A DNA stretch of 16,245 nt from DASVSL01 sp036388095 (GCA_036388095.1 DASVSL010000025.1:1-16245), one strand, 5' to 3'. Positions 1-7,120 are shown, counted from the first letter of the stretch. Notes: generated from the sequence alone by a model not told the origin. A program made the numbers and translations.

Positions 1-388
1 GCTCGTAGTGCAAGGTGATTGGCTCACTGGTCTTGGCGCGCCTGGTTGGTTGGCGACGACGTTTGTTATTTTTCGCTGGGTCATCGTCGCTGCTGTCATG
101 GTGGTGGCACTAGCGGCGATGTATCGTTACGGTCCGGATCAGCCCGGTGCGAAGTGGCGCTGGGTCAGCTGGGGCGCCGTGGCGGCAATTATTCTATGGA
201 TGGCTGGCTCGCTACTCTTCTTCTTTTACGCGCAGAACTTCGCCAACTTCAGCGGGGACTACGGCGTATTTGCTGGCATCATCGTTCTCATGACGTGGTT
301 CAATCTCAGCGCATTGATTTTCTTACTTGGTGCTCAGGTAAATAGTCGTCTCGAAGCCCGCACGTATTTCTCGACACGAACGCACTGA
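1..388 (+). CDS. YihY/BrkB-family inner-membrane protein, C-terminal part (5' end outside window)
   Basis: The reading frame is open from the left edge (first full codon at base 2) and ends at TGA 386-388, so only the last ~128 codons are present. The GTG at base 8 should not be read as the start. The visible part has three hydrophobic segments (about codons 18-40, 55-77 and 88-111). It also has the family's C-terminal pattern: a YRYGP turn, a WRWVSWGA segment, then a YGVFAGIIVLMTWFNLSALIFLLGAQVN stretch (only its key residues matter: YG near codon 87, the W-x-x-L-S-A core and the final G-A-x-x-N). This is the UPF0761/YihY family, once called 'ribonuclease BN' or 'virulence factor BrkB'. It is a polytopic membrane protein of unsettled function. 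Family assignment is fairly secure; a biochemical role cannot be given. Confidence 0.82.
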   Translation, partial: LVVQGDWLTGLGAPGWLATTFVIFRWVIVAAVMVVALAAMYRYGPDQPGAKWRWVSWGAVAAIILWMAGSLLFFFYAQNFANFSGDYGVFAGIIVLMTWFNLSALIFLLGAQVNSRLEARTYFSTRTH

Positions 389-398
389 TTTTCTCAGG

Positions 399-404
399 TA
401 TAAT
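399..404 (+). promoter_or_regulatory. Putative -10 box of the two-component operon
   Basis: A perfect TATAAT lies 27 bases before the response-regulator ATG, just after the stop of the YihY-like gene. No convincing -35 hexamer is present at 16-18 bp; the TCGACA at 371-376 is 22 bp away. The predicted transcript would start near 411 and have a ~20-base leader with a weak AAGGA (413-417) far from the start codon. Confidence 0.5.
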
Positions 405-431
405 TCAGTCACAAGGATCATAGTAACCCGT

Positions 432-1106
432 ATGAAAATACTACTTGTTGAAGACGAACATAAGATTGCCCGGGCCATTCGCTCTGGCTTTAAGCAGGAA
501 CGCGCGACGGTCGAACTTGCCTTTGACGGTGAGGAAGGGCTGAGCGCGGCGCTAGCGGATGAGTACGATGTCATCGTGCTAGACCGCATGCTGCCCGGTG
601 GTATGGACGGTGTCGAGATTTGCCGCACCATTCGGTCGCGGGGTGTGCAAACCCCGATCATCATTCTGACGGCCAAAAGTCAGATTCGGGATCGAGTGAC
701 GGGATTAAATGCCGGGGCCGATGATTATCTGACGAAGCCATTTAGCTTCGAAGAATTACTGGCCCGGGTGCGAGCGGTCCTGCGTCGGCCACAAGACAAC
801 ATCGGTAATGTACTGGCCGTTGACGACCTAACGCTCGATACGCTGAACTACGAGGTCAAGCGCGGTGACACGGCCATCAAACTCAGTAACACTGAATTTT
901 CTCTGCTCGAATATCTGATGCGCAATTACGGCCGAGTGCTGAGTAAAGCCAACATCATCAACCACGTGTGGGATTTTGATGCTGACGTGCTGCCAAATAC
1001 AGTTGAAGCCTATGTCGGGTATTTGCGTAACAAAATCGACAAACCATTCAAGCGGCCAGCACTGATCCAGACGGTACGCGGATTCGGCTACAAAATCGGC
1101 ACATGA
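432..1106 (+). CDS. OmpR/PhoB-family response regulator
   Basis: This is a 224-residue DNA-binding response regulator. The receiver domain covers about residues 1-120 and has all key residues: the acidic pair E7/D8, phospho-acceptor D51, T80 and K102 (in YLTKPF). A winged-helix OmpR-type effector domain follows (about 130-222), ending in the typical TVRGFGYKI strand-turn. After D51 the loop reads LPGGMDG, one Gly longer than the common LPGMDG. The gene overlaps the histidine kinase by ATGA (1103-1106), so the two are co-transcribed and translationally coupled and are surely cognate partners. The stimulus and regulon cannot be read from the sequence. The next genes downstream (PAP2 phosphatase, fasciclin protein, DipZ) are envelope genes, so an envelope-related role is a guess from context. 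Confidence 0.93.
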   Translation: MKILLVEDEHKIARAIRSGFKQERATVELAFDGEEGLSAALADEYDVIVLDRMLPGGMDGVEICRTIRSRGVQTPIIILTAKSQIRDRVTGLNAGADDYLTKPFSFEELLARVRAVLRRPQDNIGNVLAVDDLTLDTLNYEVKRGDTAIKLSNTEFSLLEYLMRNYGRVLSKANIINHVWDFDADVLPNTVEAYVGYLRNKIDKPFKRPALIQTVRGFGYKIGT

Positions 1107-2098
1107 ACCGGTTGTTCCAGTCTGCAACCCTGCAGCTGACTGGTTGGTATTTGCTTGTCCTGATGATCATTAGCCTGCTGTTTTCGAGCATTCTCTACAC
1201 TATTTCGATCGACCAATTGCGCCGCAGCCTACGCGGGCCGGTAACGGGACCATTTGCGGAGTTGTTTGATACTCAAGCCGTTCGAGTCTTCCGTGAGCAG
1301 CGCTATAGGGAGGGGCAGGCGAGCTTACTGACGAATTTGGGTATGCTCAATACAGTGGCACTCGTCGCCGGTGGCGGCGCGAGTTATTTTCTGGCCCGAC
1401 GGACACTGCAACCGATTCGTCAGGCACTTGAGGCACAGGGGCGTTTTACTAGCGATGCCAGCCACGAACTGAAAACGCCGCTGACCGTAATGCAAACTGA
1501 GATCGAAGTCGGCCTACGAGAAGAAAATGCGACCAAAGCGTTGTACCGTGGGCTTCTGGAAAGCAATTTAGATGAGGTCAATCGTCTGCGTGAGCTTAGC
1601 GACCGGCTCTTAACGCTTAGCGCCAATCACGAACTGCCCCTCAAGCCGACAATGCTCGATGACGTTGCAATTCAGGCCGTTACGCATATCGTCAAACCGG
1701 CGCAACTAAAAGACATTACCGTTATAAACGAGGTAAAGCCGGTGTCAGTACTAGCGAATGCAGATGCGTTAGCGGACGCAGTGACGATTTTGCTGGATAA
1801 TGCGATCAAATATAGCCCGGTCGGTACGACGGTGTCACTGCGTTCAGTCGGGCGCGGCGGCAAATCAGTCAGCCTTGAAGTACGTGACCAAGGGCCTGGT
1901 ATCGCGGCTGAGGATTTACCCCATATTTTTGATCGGTTTTACCGGGCCGATCCGTCCCGCACTCGTGACAATGTCGAGGGTCATGGCCTTGGCTTGTCGA
2001 TTGCTCAGCGCATTGCCCAGCAGCATCATGGCGAATTGACCGTTGATAGTCGTAGTCGTAAAGGTGCGACGTTTCGTATTCGTCTGATGCGTGTCTAG
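1103..2098 (+). CDS. Membrane sensor histidine kinase
   Basis: This 331-residue kinase is the partner of the preceding response regulator (ATGA overlap). It has two membrane helices (about 13-35 and 77-97) flanking a short external loop of roughly 40 residues, so there is no recognisable sensor domain. There is also no full HAMP domain: the second helix runs almost directly into the dimerisation helix. The phospho-acceptor is H121 in a FTSDASHELKTPL H-box. The ATPase domain shows the N-box (LLDNAIKYSP, N233), G1 (DQGPGI, 262-267), the F-box (IFDRFYR) and G2 (GHGLGLSI, 293-300). All catalytic motifs are intact, so it should be active. The small sensor loop suggests that it senses the membrane or an interacting membrane protein. 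Confidence 0.93.
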   Translation: MNRLFQSATLQLTGWYLLVLMIISLLFSSILYTISIDQLRRSLRGPVTGPFAELFDTQAVRVFREQRYREGQASLLTNLGMLNTVALVAGGGASYFLARRTLQPIRQALEAQGRFTSDASHELKTPLTVMQTEIEVGLREENATKALYRGLLESNLDEVNRLRELSDRLLTLSANHELPLKPTMLDDVAIQAVTHIVKPAQLKDITVINEVKPVSVLANADALADAVTILLDNAIKYSPVGTTVSLRSVGRGGKSVSLEVRDQGPGIAAEDLPHIFDRFYRADPSRTRDNVEGHGLGLSIAQRIAQQHHGELTVDSRSRKGATFRIRLMRV

Positions 2099-2118
2099 CC
2101 CGCAAACTGGTTCACCGG

Positions 2119-2124
2119 TACAAT
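2119..2124 (+). promoter_or_regulatory. Putative -10 box of the PAP2 gene (near-leaderless)
   Basis: TACAAT lies seven bases before the ATG at 2132 and directly behind the histidine-kinase stop. With normal -10 to start-site spacing, transcription would begin at or one base before the A of the start codon. No Shine-Dalgarno sequence is present in the gap. Confidence 0.45.
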
Positions 2125-2131
2125 ACATCTT

Positions 2132-2803
2132 ATGCATGTACGCGCGTTACTCCGAGCCGTGTCACCAGCGACGTGGCGCCAGCTACTACTACTGTTTATC
2201 ATTATATTAGTGCCTCTGATCGTATTTGTTGGATTGGCCGACGAAGTGCGCGATCGCGACACGTTGCAGTTTGACGAGGCGGTACTTCGTTTCGTCAACC
2301 AGGCGTCGACACCTGCGCTTGATAGAGTGGTCATTGCAATCACAAATCTAGGGGATAAGCTAGCAGTCGTTGTATTCGCCCTCGTGGCGGGCGTCATGCT
2401 CTACCGGTCCCGTCGTCGCCGCGCGGCGGTCGTGGTACTACTCGGTGTGGCTGGGGCGGCTGCGCTAAACCTGATCATAAAAAGCCTCTTTCAGCGGGAT
2501 CGTCCCGAGCTTTGGGAGCGGCTAGTGACTGAAACAAGCTACTCGTTTCCAAGTGGTCACTCGATGGCTTCGAGCGCGCTCGCGCTCTCTCTCATCATTG
2601 TCATGTGGAACACCAAATACCGATTGCCAGTCGTCTGTATTTTGGGTGTGTACGCGATCCTCGTCGGCCTCTCGCGGCTGTATCTTGGGGTGCATTACCC
2701 GACCGATGTGTTAGCGGGGTGGCTTGTTAGTGCGACGTGGGTTGGGTTGGTCGCGCAAGTGGTCTTGACCGCCAAACGGCCCTCCGGCAAGAAATCTAAC
2801 TGA
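2132..2803 (+). CDS. PAP2-family membrane phosphatase
   Basis: This 223-residue integral membrane protein of the type-2 phosphatidic acid phosphatase superfamily has all three catalytic motifs. These are K-x6-RP (K117...R124-P125), PSGH (P140-H143) and SR-x5-H-x3-D (S181-R182, H188, D192). Five to six hydrophobic helices surround them, the first after a short basic N-terminus (about 17-36). The active site is expected to face the outside. Members dephosphorylate lipid phosphates such as undecaprenyl diphosphate, phosphatidic acid or PGP. The sequence does not distinguish these, but recycling of the undecaprenyl carrier for cell-wall synthesis is a reasonable guess in an organism that also has MurJ. 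The C-terminus is a short basic tail. The start is the ATG at 2132, which fits the -10 box just upstream. Confidence 0.9.
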   Translation: MHVRALLRAVSPATWRQLLLLFIIILVPLIVFVGLADEVRDRDTLQFDEAVLRFVNQASTPALDRVVIAITNLGDKLAVVVFALVAGVMLYRSRRRRAAVVVLLGVAGAAALNLIIKSLFQRDRPELWERLVTETSYSFPSGHSMASSALALSLIIVMWNTKYRLPVVCILGVYAILVGLSRLYLGVHYPTDVLAGWLVSATWVGLVAQVVLTAKRPSGKKSN

Positions 2804-2822
2804 GCAGTACGCCGCTTGTACG

Positions 2823-2828
2823 TATAGT
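2823..2828 (+). promoter_or_regulatory. Putative -10 box of the fasciclin gene
   Basis: TATAGT lies in the 54-base gap after the PAP2 gene. It would give a start near 2835 and a leader of about 23 bases that carries a GGGAG ribosome site (2846-2850), seven bases before the ATG. No clear -35 is present. Confidence 0.4.
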
Positions 2829-2857
2829 TGCCCTCACTACATAACGGGAGAACAACT

Positions 2858-3502
2858 ATGGCACAGGCAACTCAAGCGGGCGCAGGCGCAACAATTGCAG
2901 TTGCGGTGGTCGCATCACTGCTAGTTGGGGGTGGCATTGGCTACGCACTCAACGGCGGCATGAATTCAGGTGAGTCGATGAACAAGAATGCAAATAACAA
3001 TAGCAGTTCGATGGCGAGCGGTAATGATGGTGTGACCGTTGGTGGCGCCAAGATGGTTCGGACCAAAGACATTGTCGACAACGCCGCCGCTGCCAGCAAC
3101 GTCAAGACGGTCGTCAGCTTGGTACAAAAAGCTGGTCTCGTCGAAACCCTTAAGAGCGAAGGACCGCTGACGGTCTTTGCACCGAATGACAGTGCGTTCA
3201 AAAAGATCGATATGGCGACTCTTGAATCACTGCAAAAAGAAGAGAACGTCGGTCAGTTGAAGAACATCCTGACCCTACACGTAGTTGCCGGTACCTACAC
3301 AACGGCAGATCTTCGGGCAATGGCAGGCAAGGGTGAAACGCTGACGAGTGTACAGGGTCAGATCCTCACGCCAGTGGTTCAAGACAACGCTGTCGCGATC
3401 AAGGATCCGATGGGCAGCATGGTCACAATTGAGACACCTGATGTCATCAGTAGTAATGGCGTAACCCACGTCATCACCTCAGTACTGATGCCGACGAACT
3501 AA
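2858..3502 (+). CDS. Membrane-anchored fasciclin (FAS1) domain surface protein
   Basis: This 214-residue protein uses the ATG at 2858, which has GGGAG seven bases upstream. A longer frame from TTG 2828 would start inside the putative promoter and is rejected. An N-terminal hydrophobic helix (about 11-31, with no lipobox Cys or clear cleavage site) is followed by a Ser/Asn/Gly/Met-rich linker (about 33-60). One FAS1 domain then fills about 72-212. It shows the TVFAPNDSAF box (105-114), the LxxHVVAG segment near 140-145 and the terminal NGVTHVITSVLMP-type box (200-212). FAS1 domains mediate adhesion or protein-protein contact on the outer face of the membrane. For a small, possibly host-dependent cell, a role in attachment is plausible but not shown. 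Two hairpins lie downstream. Confidence 0.9.
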   Translation: MAQATQAGAGATIAVAVVASLLVGGGIGYALNGGMNSGESMNKNANNNSSSMASGNDGVTVGGAKMVRTKDIVDNAAAASNVKTVVSLVQKAGLVETLKSEGPLTVFAPNDSAFKKIDMATLESLQKEENVGQLKNILTLHVVAGTYTTADLRAMAGKGETLTSVQGQILTPVVQDNAVAIKDPMGSMVTIETPDVISSNGVTHVITSVLMPTN

Positions 3503-3520
3503 GCTTAAATCATAAAAAGC

Positions 3521-3573
3521 GCGCGGCTTCGCGGCCGCGCTACGCGACCACTCCGCCCTCGTGGTCGCGTAGC
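3521..3573 (+). terminator. Tandem hairpins between the fasciclin gene and dipZ
   Basis: Two stem-loops lie back to back. The first pairs GCGCGGC (3521-3527) with GCCGCGC (3534-3540) across a six-base loop. The second is a perfect 13-bp inverted repeat, GCTACGCGACCAC (3539-3551) with its complement (3561-3573), across a nine-base loop. The stems share two bases, so in full length they compete. There is no T-run after either on this strand; an A-run (3514-3518) precedes them. They could therefore end transcription only as weak or factor-assisted terminators, protect the 3' end of the fasciclin mRNA, or act in the dipZ leader. Confidence 0.5.
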
Positions 3574-3593
3574 CTCGCTGCGAATCTAGCACG

Positions 3594-3600
3594 AAAGGAG
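3594..3600 (+). promoter_or_regulatory. Ribosome binding site of dipZ
   Basis: AAAGGAG lies four bases before the ATG at 3605. It is one of the few strong Shine-Dalgarno sites in the window and fixes the dipZ start. Confidence 0.75.
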
Positions 3601-3604
3601 ACCC

Positions 3605-5302
3605 ATGCTGTTACTACTCGGTGCCTTTATCGCTGGTATTATTACCGTCTTTGCGCCGTGTGTCTTACCGCTGCTGCCAGTCATTATTGGTGGATCGGTC
3701 AGTGGCTCGGTGACGAATCGCCGTCGGCCGTTGCTAATTGCCGCATCACTGGCGGTATCACTCCTCGTGTTTACGCTGCTTTTGAAAGTGACAAGTCTAC
3801 TAGTCAGTATTGATCCATCGTATATTACGATTGGCTCTGGAGCGGTGATCATTCTGGTCGGTGTATTCAGTCTGTTTCCGACTATCTACGAGAAGCTAAT
3901 TATCGCACTGGGCGTCCAGGCCCGTGCCCAGCGCCTGATGGGAACTGGCCTAACGAGCCGATCAGCCGTTTTGGGGCCGATTATCACCGGTGCCGCGCTG
4001 GGACCAGTCTTTTCGAGCTGCAGCCCGGTGTATGCCTATATTTTAGCGACAGTCTTTCCAGCTAGTTTCGGTGTTGCCTTGGGCTACATCACGGCCTACG
4101 TTCTCGGCCTCAGCTTGATGTTGCTGTTGATCGGGTTTGCGGGTCAGCGCATTGTCGCCCGTCTAAAGTGGGCCAGTAATCCACGCGGCCTGTTCCAGCG
4201 CGTTATCGCTATTTTATTTATTATCGTCGGGCTTCTCGTCATCAGCGGGTACGACAAGCGACTACAAACTTACGTCGCCGAGACAACGCCGTTTGATTTT
4301 GATGCGCTCTCGTCCAAGTTAATTCCATCCAGTGACCGTCAAAGTAAAGCTGGCGTACTGAACGTGACGCCATACCAAGCACCCGAGCTTACTGGCCTTA
4401 GTAGTTGGATCAACTCGCAACCACTTGAGCTTGAGAAGTTGAAAGGGCGGGTCGTACTTATCGATTTCTGGACGTACAGCTGCATTAACTGCATCCGAAC
4501 GCAACCCTACCTGAAGGGCTGGGACGAAACGTACCGGGACAGTGGTCTTACGATCATTGGTGTTCACGCACCAGAATTCGCCTTCGAAAAAAACCAGGCA
4601 AATGTCAAAGCTGCCGCCCAGCGGGCGGGCCTACGGTACCCAATTGCGCTGGATAATGATTTTGCGACCTGGAACGCCTTTCAGAACCAGTACTGGCCAG
4701 CGAGCTATCTGATCGACGCCGAGGGGCAAGTCCGACGGGTTCATGCCGGCGAAGGCCAGTACGCCGAAACTGAGGATGCCATCCGTCAGCTGCTACGTGA
4801 TGCTGGCAAACGGGTGCCTGAGGCCAAAGTCGCCAAAACTGACGAACGCGCGGCCAGTACGCCAGGTGAAACCCCCGAGACGTATCTGGGAACTCGTCGT
4901 GCCAGCAATTTCGAAGGTGAGCCAGGTTTGCGGCCAGGAACTGCTAGGTTTACACCAGTGTCTGATCTATCAAAGAACCGCTGGACGCTGGGAGGTAACT
5001 GGAACGTAAGCAGTGAATCTATCATCGCTGGCGACAACGCATCCCTACGCTTTCGGACCGCTAGCCAGAACGTGTATCTGGTGGCTGGCCAGGCGGACGC
5101 CGCCAAAATAACCGTGTCCCTCAACGGTCGGCCGATCAGCCAAACGAAACAGGCTGGCAACGACGTCAAGAACTCTGCGGTAACGGTCACCGATGCCAAG
5201 CTCTATCAGCTCGTCAAGCGCGATGGGTTTGACAAAGATAGCGTTGTTGAACTGCAGGTGCCCGCCGGGACCCCGCTGACGGTATTCACATTTGGACAAT
5301 AA
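3605..5302 (+). CDS. dipZ: DipZ-like CcdA/DsbD transmembrane - thioredoxin fusion protein
   Basis: This 565-residue thiol-disulfide transporter moves reducing equivalents across the membrane to extracytoplasmic thiols. The N-terminal half (about 1-215) is a six-helix CcdA/DsbD-type domain. It carries the two expected redox cysteines, C19 in FAPCVLPLLP and C139 in FSSCSPVYAY. After a linker comes an external thioredoxin-like domain (about 255-400) with the family hallmark WTYSCINC (C293/C296) and a cis-proline motif WPASY (P365). The last ~145 residues form a beta-rich domain with YLGxRRA, typical of DipZ C-termini and similar to carbohydrate-binding folds. All catalytic cysteines are present, so it should be active. 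It is followed 17 bases later by a glutaredoxin-like gene and probably forms an operon with it. The fusion architecture matches mycobacterial DipZ better than short CcdA proteins. Confidence 0.92.
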   Translation: MLLLLGAFIAGIITVFAPCVLPLLPVIIGGSVSGSVTNRRRPLLIAASLAVSLLVFTLLLKVTSLLVSIDPSYITIGSGAVIILVGVFSLFPTIYEKLIIALGVQARAQRLMGTGLTSRSAVLGPIITGAALGPVFSSCSPVYAYILATVFPASFGVALGYITAYVLGLSLMLLLIGFAGQRIVARLKWASNPRGLFQRVIAILFIIVGLLVISGYDKRLQTYVAETTPFDFDALSSKLIPSSDRQSKAGVLNVTPYQAPELTGLSSWINSQPLELEKLKGRVVLIDFWTYSCINCIRTQPYLKGWDETYRDSGLTIIGVHAPEFAFEKNQANVKAAAQRAGLRYPIALDNDFATWNAFQNQYWPASYLIDAEGQVRRVHAGEGQYAETEDAIRQLLRDAGKRVPEAKVAKTDERAASTPGETPETYLGTRRASNFEGEPGLRPGTARFTPVSDLSKNRWTLGGNWNVSSESIIAGDNASLRFRTASQNVYLVAGQADAAKITVSLNGRPISQTKQAGNDVKNSAVTVTDAKLYQLVKRDGFDKDSVVELQVPAGTPLTVFTFGQ

Positions 5303-5319
5303 TTTCGTAAAGGACAACC

Positions 5320-5574
5320 ATGAAACCAACCCCATCAGTCACCATCTATAGCACAAGTACCTGCGCCATCTGCCACGCGGAAATGGAGTGGCTCGACAAA
5401 CAAGCCATTACCTACCGCACGGTCATCGTCGATGAGCAGGATAATGGTATCGCCGAACTGATGACCGTCAGCGGTGGGGCGATCGGGGTGCCGTATACCG
5501 TCATCGAGCGTGGTGACGACATCGTCAAGGTGAGCGGATTTGACCGCAGTCGCTTGTCGGCAGCGCTGGCTTAA
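5320..5574 (+). CDS. Glutaredoxin/NrdH-like thiol-disulfide protein
   Basis: This 84-residue single-domain thioredoxin-fold protein has a redox motif C15-A-I-C18 near the N-terminus, directly after the first strand (SVTIYSTSTC). It also has a cis-proline in GVPYTVI (P58) and the GG-type turn before the last helix. There is no signal peptide, so it is cytoplasmic. An AAAGGA site (5309-5314) precedes the ATG. It lies 17 bases after dipZ on the same strand, so the pair likely forms a redox operon: the cytoplasmic protein may hand electrons to DipZ or reduce ribonucleotide reductase, as NrdH does. The CAIC centre differs from both CPYC (glutaredoxin) and CVQC (NrdH), so the exact subfamily is open. 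Confidence 0.85.
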   Translation: MKPTPSVTIYSTSTCAICHAEMEWLDKQAITYRTVIVDEQDNGIAELMTVSGGAIGVPYTVIERGDDIVKVSGFDRSRLSAALA

Positions 5575-6203
5575 AGGAGAGGTTCTAGCCGGTCCAGCCG
5601 GATGAGTAAACTGGTGCGATTGTAGTCGATCAGGCCTTCGTCTTTGAGCTTTTTAAGCTCGATTGCGGTCGTCTCACGGGTGGCGCCGATCATCTGCGCG
5701 ATATCTTGATGTGACAGGTGAAGGCCAAGTGATGCCAAGTCAACATCGCGTTCGCTGCTGAAACGTCGCGCGATGTAATACAGGCTATGGATCAATTTGT
5801 CGCGAATTGTCGACTGTTCAACCGATCGCAGCCGCATTAGCAGGTCATCATAGTGAGCGCTCATCGACTGGGCGACTTCACGTAATACGCCGACGGATTG
5901 CTCGCACATGAGCAAAAAGTCAGTCTTTGGGATCTGGTACGCTTTGCTGTCGGTTAACGCTGTGTAGGAAAAATACAGCTCGCCACGTGGCCGAAAGAGC
6001 GATTCGGTTGGAATGACGTCGTATCGTCCGGCCAGCCAGATCAACTGGTTCGTGCCACGCTGATTCGTAGAATCGACGCGGGCGTAGCCCGTCTGAAGCA
6101 CATAGAGGGTATCAGCCGGTTGCCCAGGCAGCATAATGGTCTGACCACGCGTGAACTCACGGAGCGGGTAGGCTTTGATCGCTTCAATATCATCGCGTTG
6201 CAT
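5571..6203 (-). CDS. Crp/FNR-family transcription regulator
   Basis: This 210-residue regulator has a cyclic-nucleotide-binding-type beta-roll (about 8-115), a long dimer helix (about 105-140) and a Crp-type helix-turn-helix (about 160-195, with HLSHQDIAQMIGATRETT). The effector pocket lacks an obvious cAMP-contact signature, and there is only one cysteine (C100), so it is not an FNR-type iron-sulfur sensor. The ligand is unknown. The gene reads toward the redox pair and shares the four bases TTAA (5571-5574) with it as overlapping stop codons. It is transcribed divergently from tilS with only 29 bases between start codons, so it may repress or activate both itself and the tilS side. It could instead be a Crp-like regulator of unrelated envelope or metabolic genes. 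Confidence 0.88.
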   Translation of the reverse strand: MQRDDIEAIKAYPLREFTRGQTIMLPGQPADTLYVLQTGYARVDSTNQRGTNQLIWLAGRYDVIPTESLFRPRGELYFSYTALTDSKAYQIPKTDFLLMCEQSVGVLREVAQSMSAHYDDLLMRLRSVEQSTIRDKLIHSLYYIARRFSSERDVDLASLGLHLSHQDIAQMIGATRETTAIELKKLKDEGLIDYNRTSLLIRLDRLEPLL

Positions 6204-6226
6204 ATCTCTTATCGTATCAGTATCAT
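6198..6226 (+). promoter_or_regulatory. Putative tilS promoter, leaderless
   Basis: TATCAT (6221-6226) is followed by exactly six bases and then the ATG at 6233, so transcription should start on the A of the start codon. A weak -35 (TTGCAT, 6198-6203) sits 17 bp upstream and overlaps the divergent gene's start codon. A short palindrome, CATGC-CC-GCATG (6224-6235), covers the end of the -10 box and the start codon and could bind a regulator. Confidence 0.5.
6211..6216 (-). promoter_or_regulatory. Putative -10 box of the crp-like gene (leaderless)
   Basis: Read on the minus strand, TACGAT lies seven bases before the ATG (6203), which would place the transcript start at or next to the start codon. 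The match to TATAAT is four of six, so support is modest. Confidence 0.35.
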
Positions 6227-6232
6227 GCCCGC

Positions 6233-7096
6233 ATGCCTTCGATCAATCAGAAAAGTTACGTTGTGGCTGTCTCGGGCGGGGTTGATTCCTGCGTATTACT
6301 GCACCAACTGGCCACCGCCGGACGTGCCGATGCGGTTGCACACGCCGATCATGGGATGCGGCCTGATAGTGGCGACGATGCCCGATTCGTCCAAGCGTTA
6401 GCCGCTCGGTACGGATTGGCGTACTACGGTACCGAGCTCGACCTCGGACCGCGGGCCAGTGAGGCCGAAGCTCGGCGCGCCCGTTACGCCTGGCTCGACG
6501 AGGTGAATTTGGCGAGAAACGCCGGCGGTGTTGCGACCGCGCATCACCTCGACGATGCCATCGAGACTGCCTGTATTAATATCCTCAGAGGAACTGGCTG
6601 GCGTGGGCTGGCGTCGCTGCGTTCAACTGATACGCGCTACCGGCCGCTGCTTGCGATGACCAAAGCAGACATCATCGCCTATGCGCGTACGAATGGGCTG
6701 CAATGGCGCGATGACCCGTCCAACCAGACGCAGTACTATCTTCGTAACCGGGTGCGACGTATACTACGGGCCAAGCTCACCGACGTCGATCGTAAGCGTC
6801 TGAAGGAAGTATTGACAGCTCAAGCTCAACTACGACCGAAGATCGAAGCGGAGACAGCACAGTTATTACAGACAGTTCAAGGTGGCTTGTTGCGGCGCTA
6901 TGATCTGATAATGATGTCCGATAACGCCGCAGTCGAACTACTCGGCGCATGGGTACAGGCACCATTACCACGTCAACGACTGACGCACTTGTTGCTCTTT
7001 TGTCGTACCGCACAGCCCGGGACGCGTTGGTCACTCGACGGTCGTCGGTTCGTGTCAGCGAACCAGCGCGTTGTGCGTCGGGGGTGGGACTGTTAA
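6233..7096 (+). CDS. tilS: tRNA(Ile)-lysidine synthase
   Basis: TilS attaches lysine to C34 of the CAU-anticodon tRNA-Ile, changing its reading from AUG to AUA. It is essential in nearly all bacteria. This 287-residue copy has the N-type ATP pyrophosphatase P-loop SGGVDS (14-19), HADHGMRPDSGDD (37-49), the AHHLDDAIET active-site segment (about 101-110) with LRGTGWRGL (about 116-124), and RDDPSNQ...YLRNRVR (about 160-177). It is a short form: the E. coli enzyme is about 430 residues with extra C-terminal domains. Here only ~100 residues follow the catalytic domain. The start is the ATG at 6233, supported by the -10 box six bases upstream. ftsH follows 41 bases later; a tilS-ftsH neighbourhood is also known from Firmicutes. 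Confidence 0.93.
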   Translation: MPSINQKSYVVAVSGGVDSCVLLHQLATAGRADAVAHADHGMRPDSGDDARFVQALAARYGLAYYGTELDLGPRASEAEARRARYAWLDEVNLARNAGGVATAHHLDDAIETACINILRGTGWRGLASLRSTDTRYRPLLAMTKADIIAYARTNGLQWRDDPSNQTQYYLRNRVRRILRAKLTDVDRKRLKEVLTAQAQLRPKIEAETAQLLQTVQGGLLRRYDLIMMSDNAAVELLGAWVQAPLPRQRLTHLLLFCRTAQPGTRWSLDGRRFVSANQRVVRRGWDC

Positions 7097-7098
7097 GC

Positions 7099-7104
7099 TA
7101 TATA
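7099..7104 (+). promoter_or_regulatory. Possible -10 box of ftsH
   Basis: TATATA lies in the 41-base tilS-ftsH gap and would give a leader of about 27 bases containing the ftsH ribosome site. No -35 is recognisable, and ftsH may simply be read through from tilS. Confidence 0.3.
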
Positions 7105-7120
7105 GGTTAAAGACTCCGTA

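Noticed and set aside
2828..2857. TTG start extending the fasciclin protein by ten codons
   Set aside because: It overlaps the putative -10 box and has no ribosome site. The ATG at 2858 has GGGAG and begins directly before the anchor helix.
4786..5199. 137-codon open frame on the minus strand inside dipZ
   Set aside because: It is a shadow of the dipZ coding frame with no recognisable domain, no ribosome site and no promoter.
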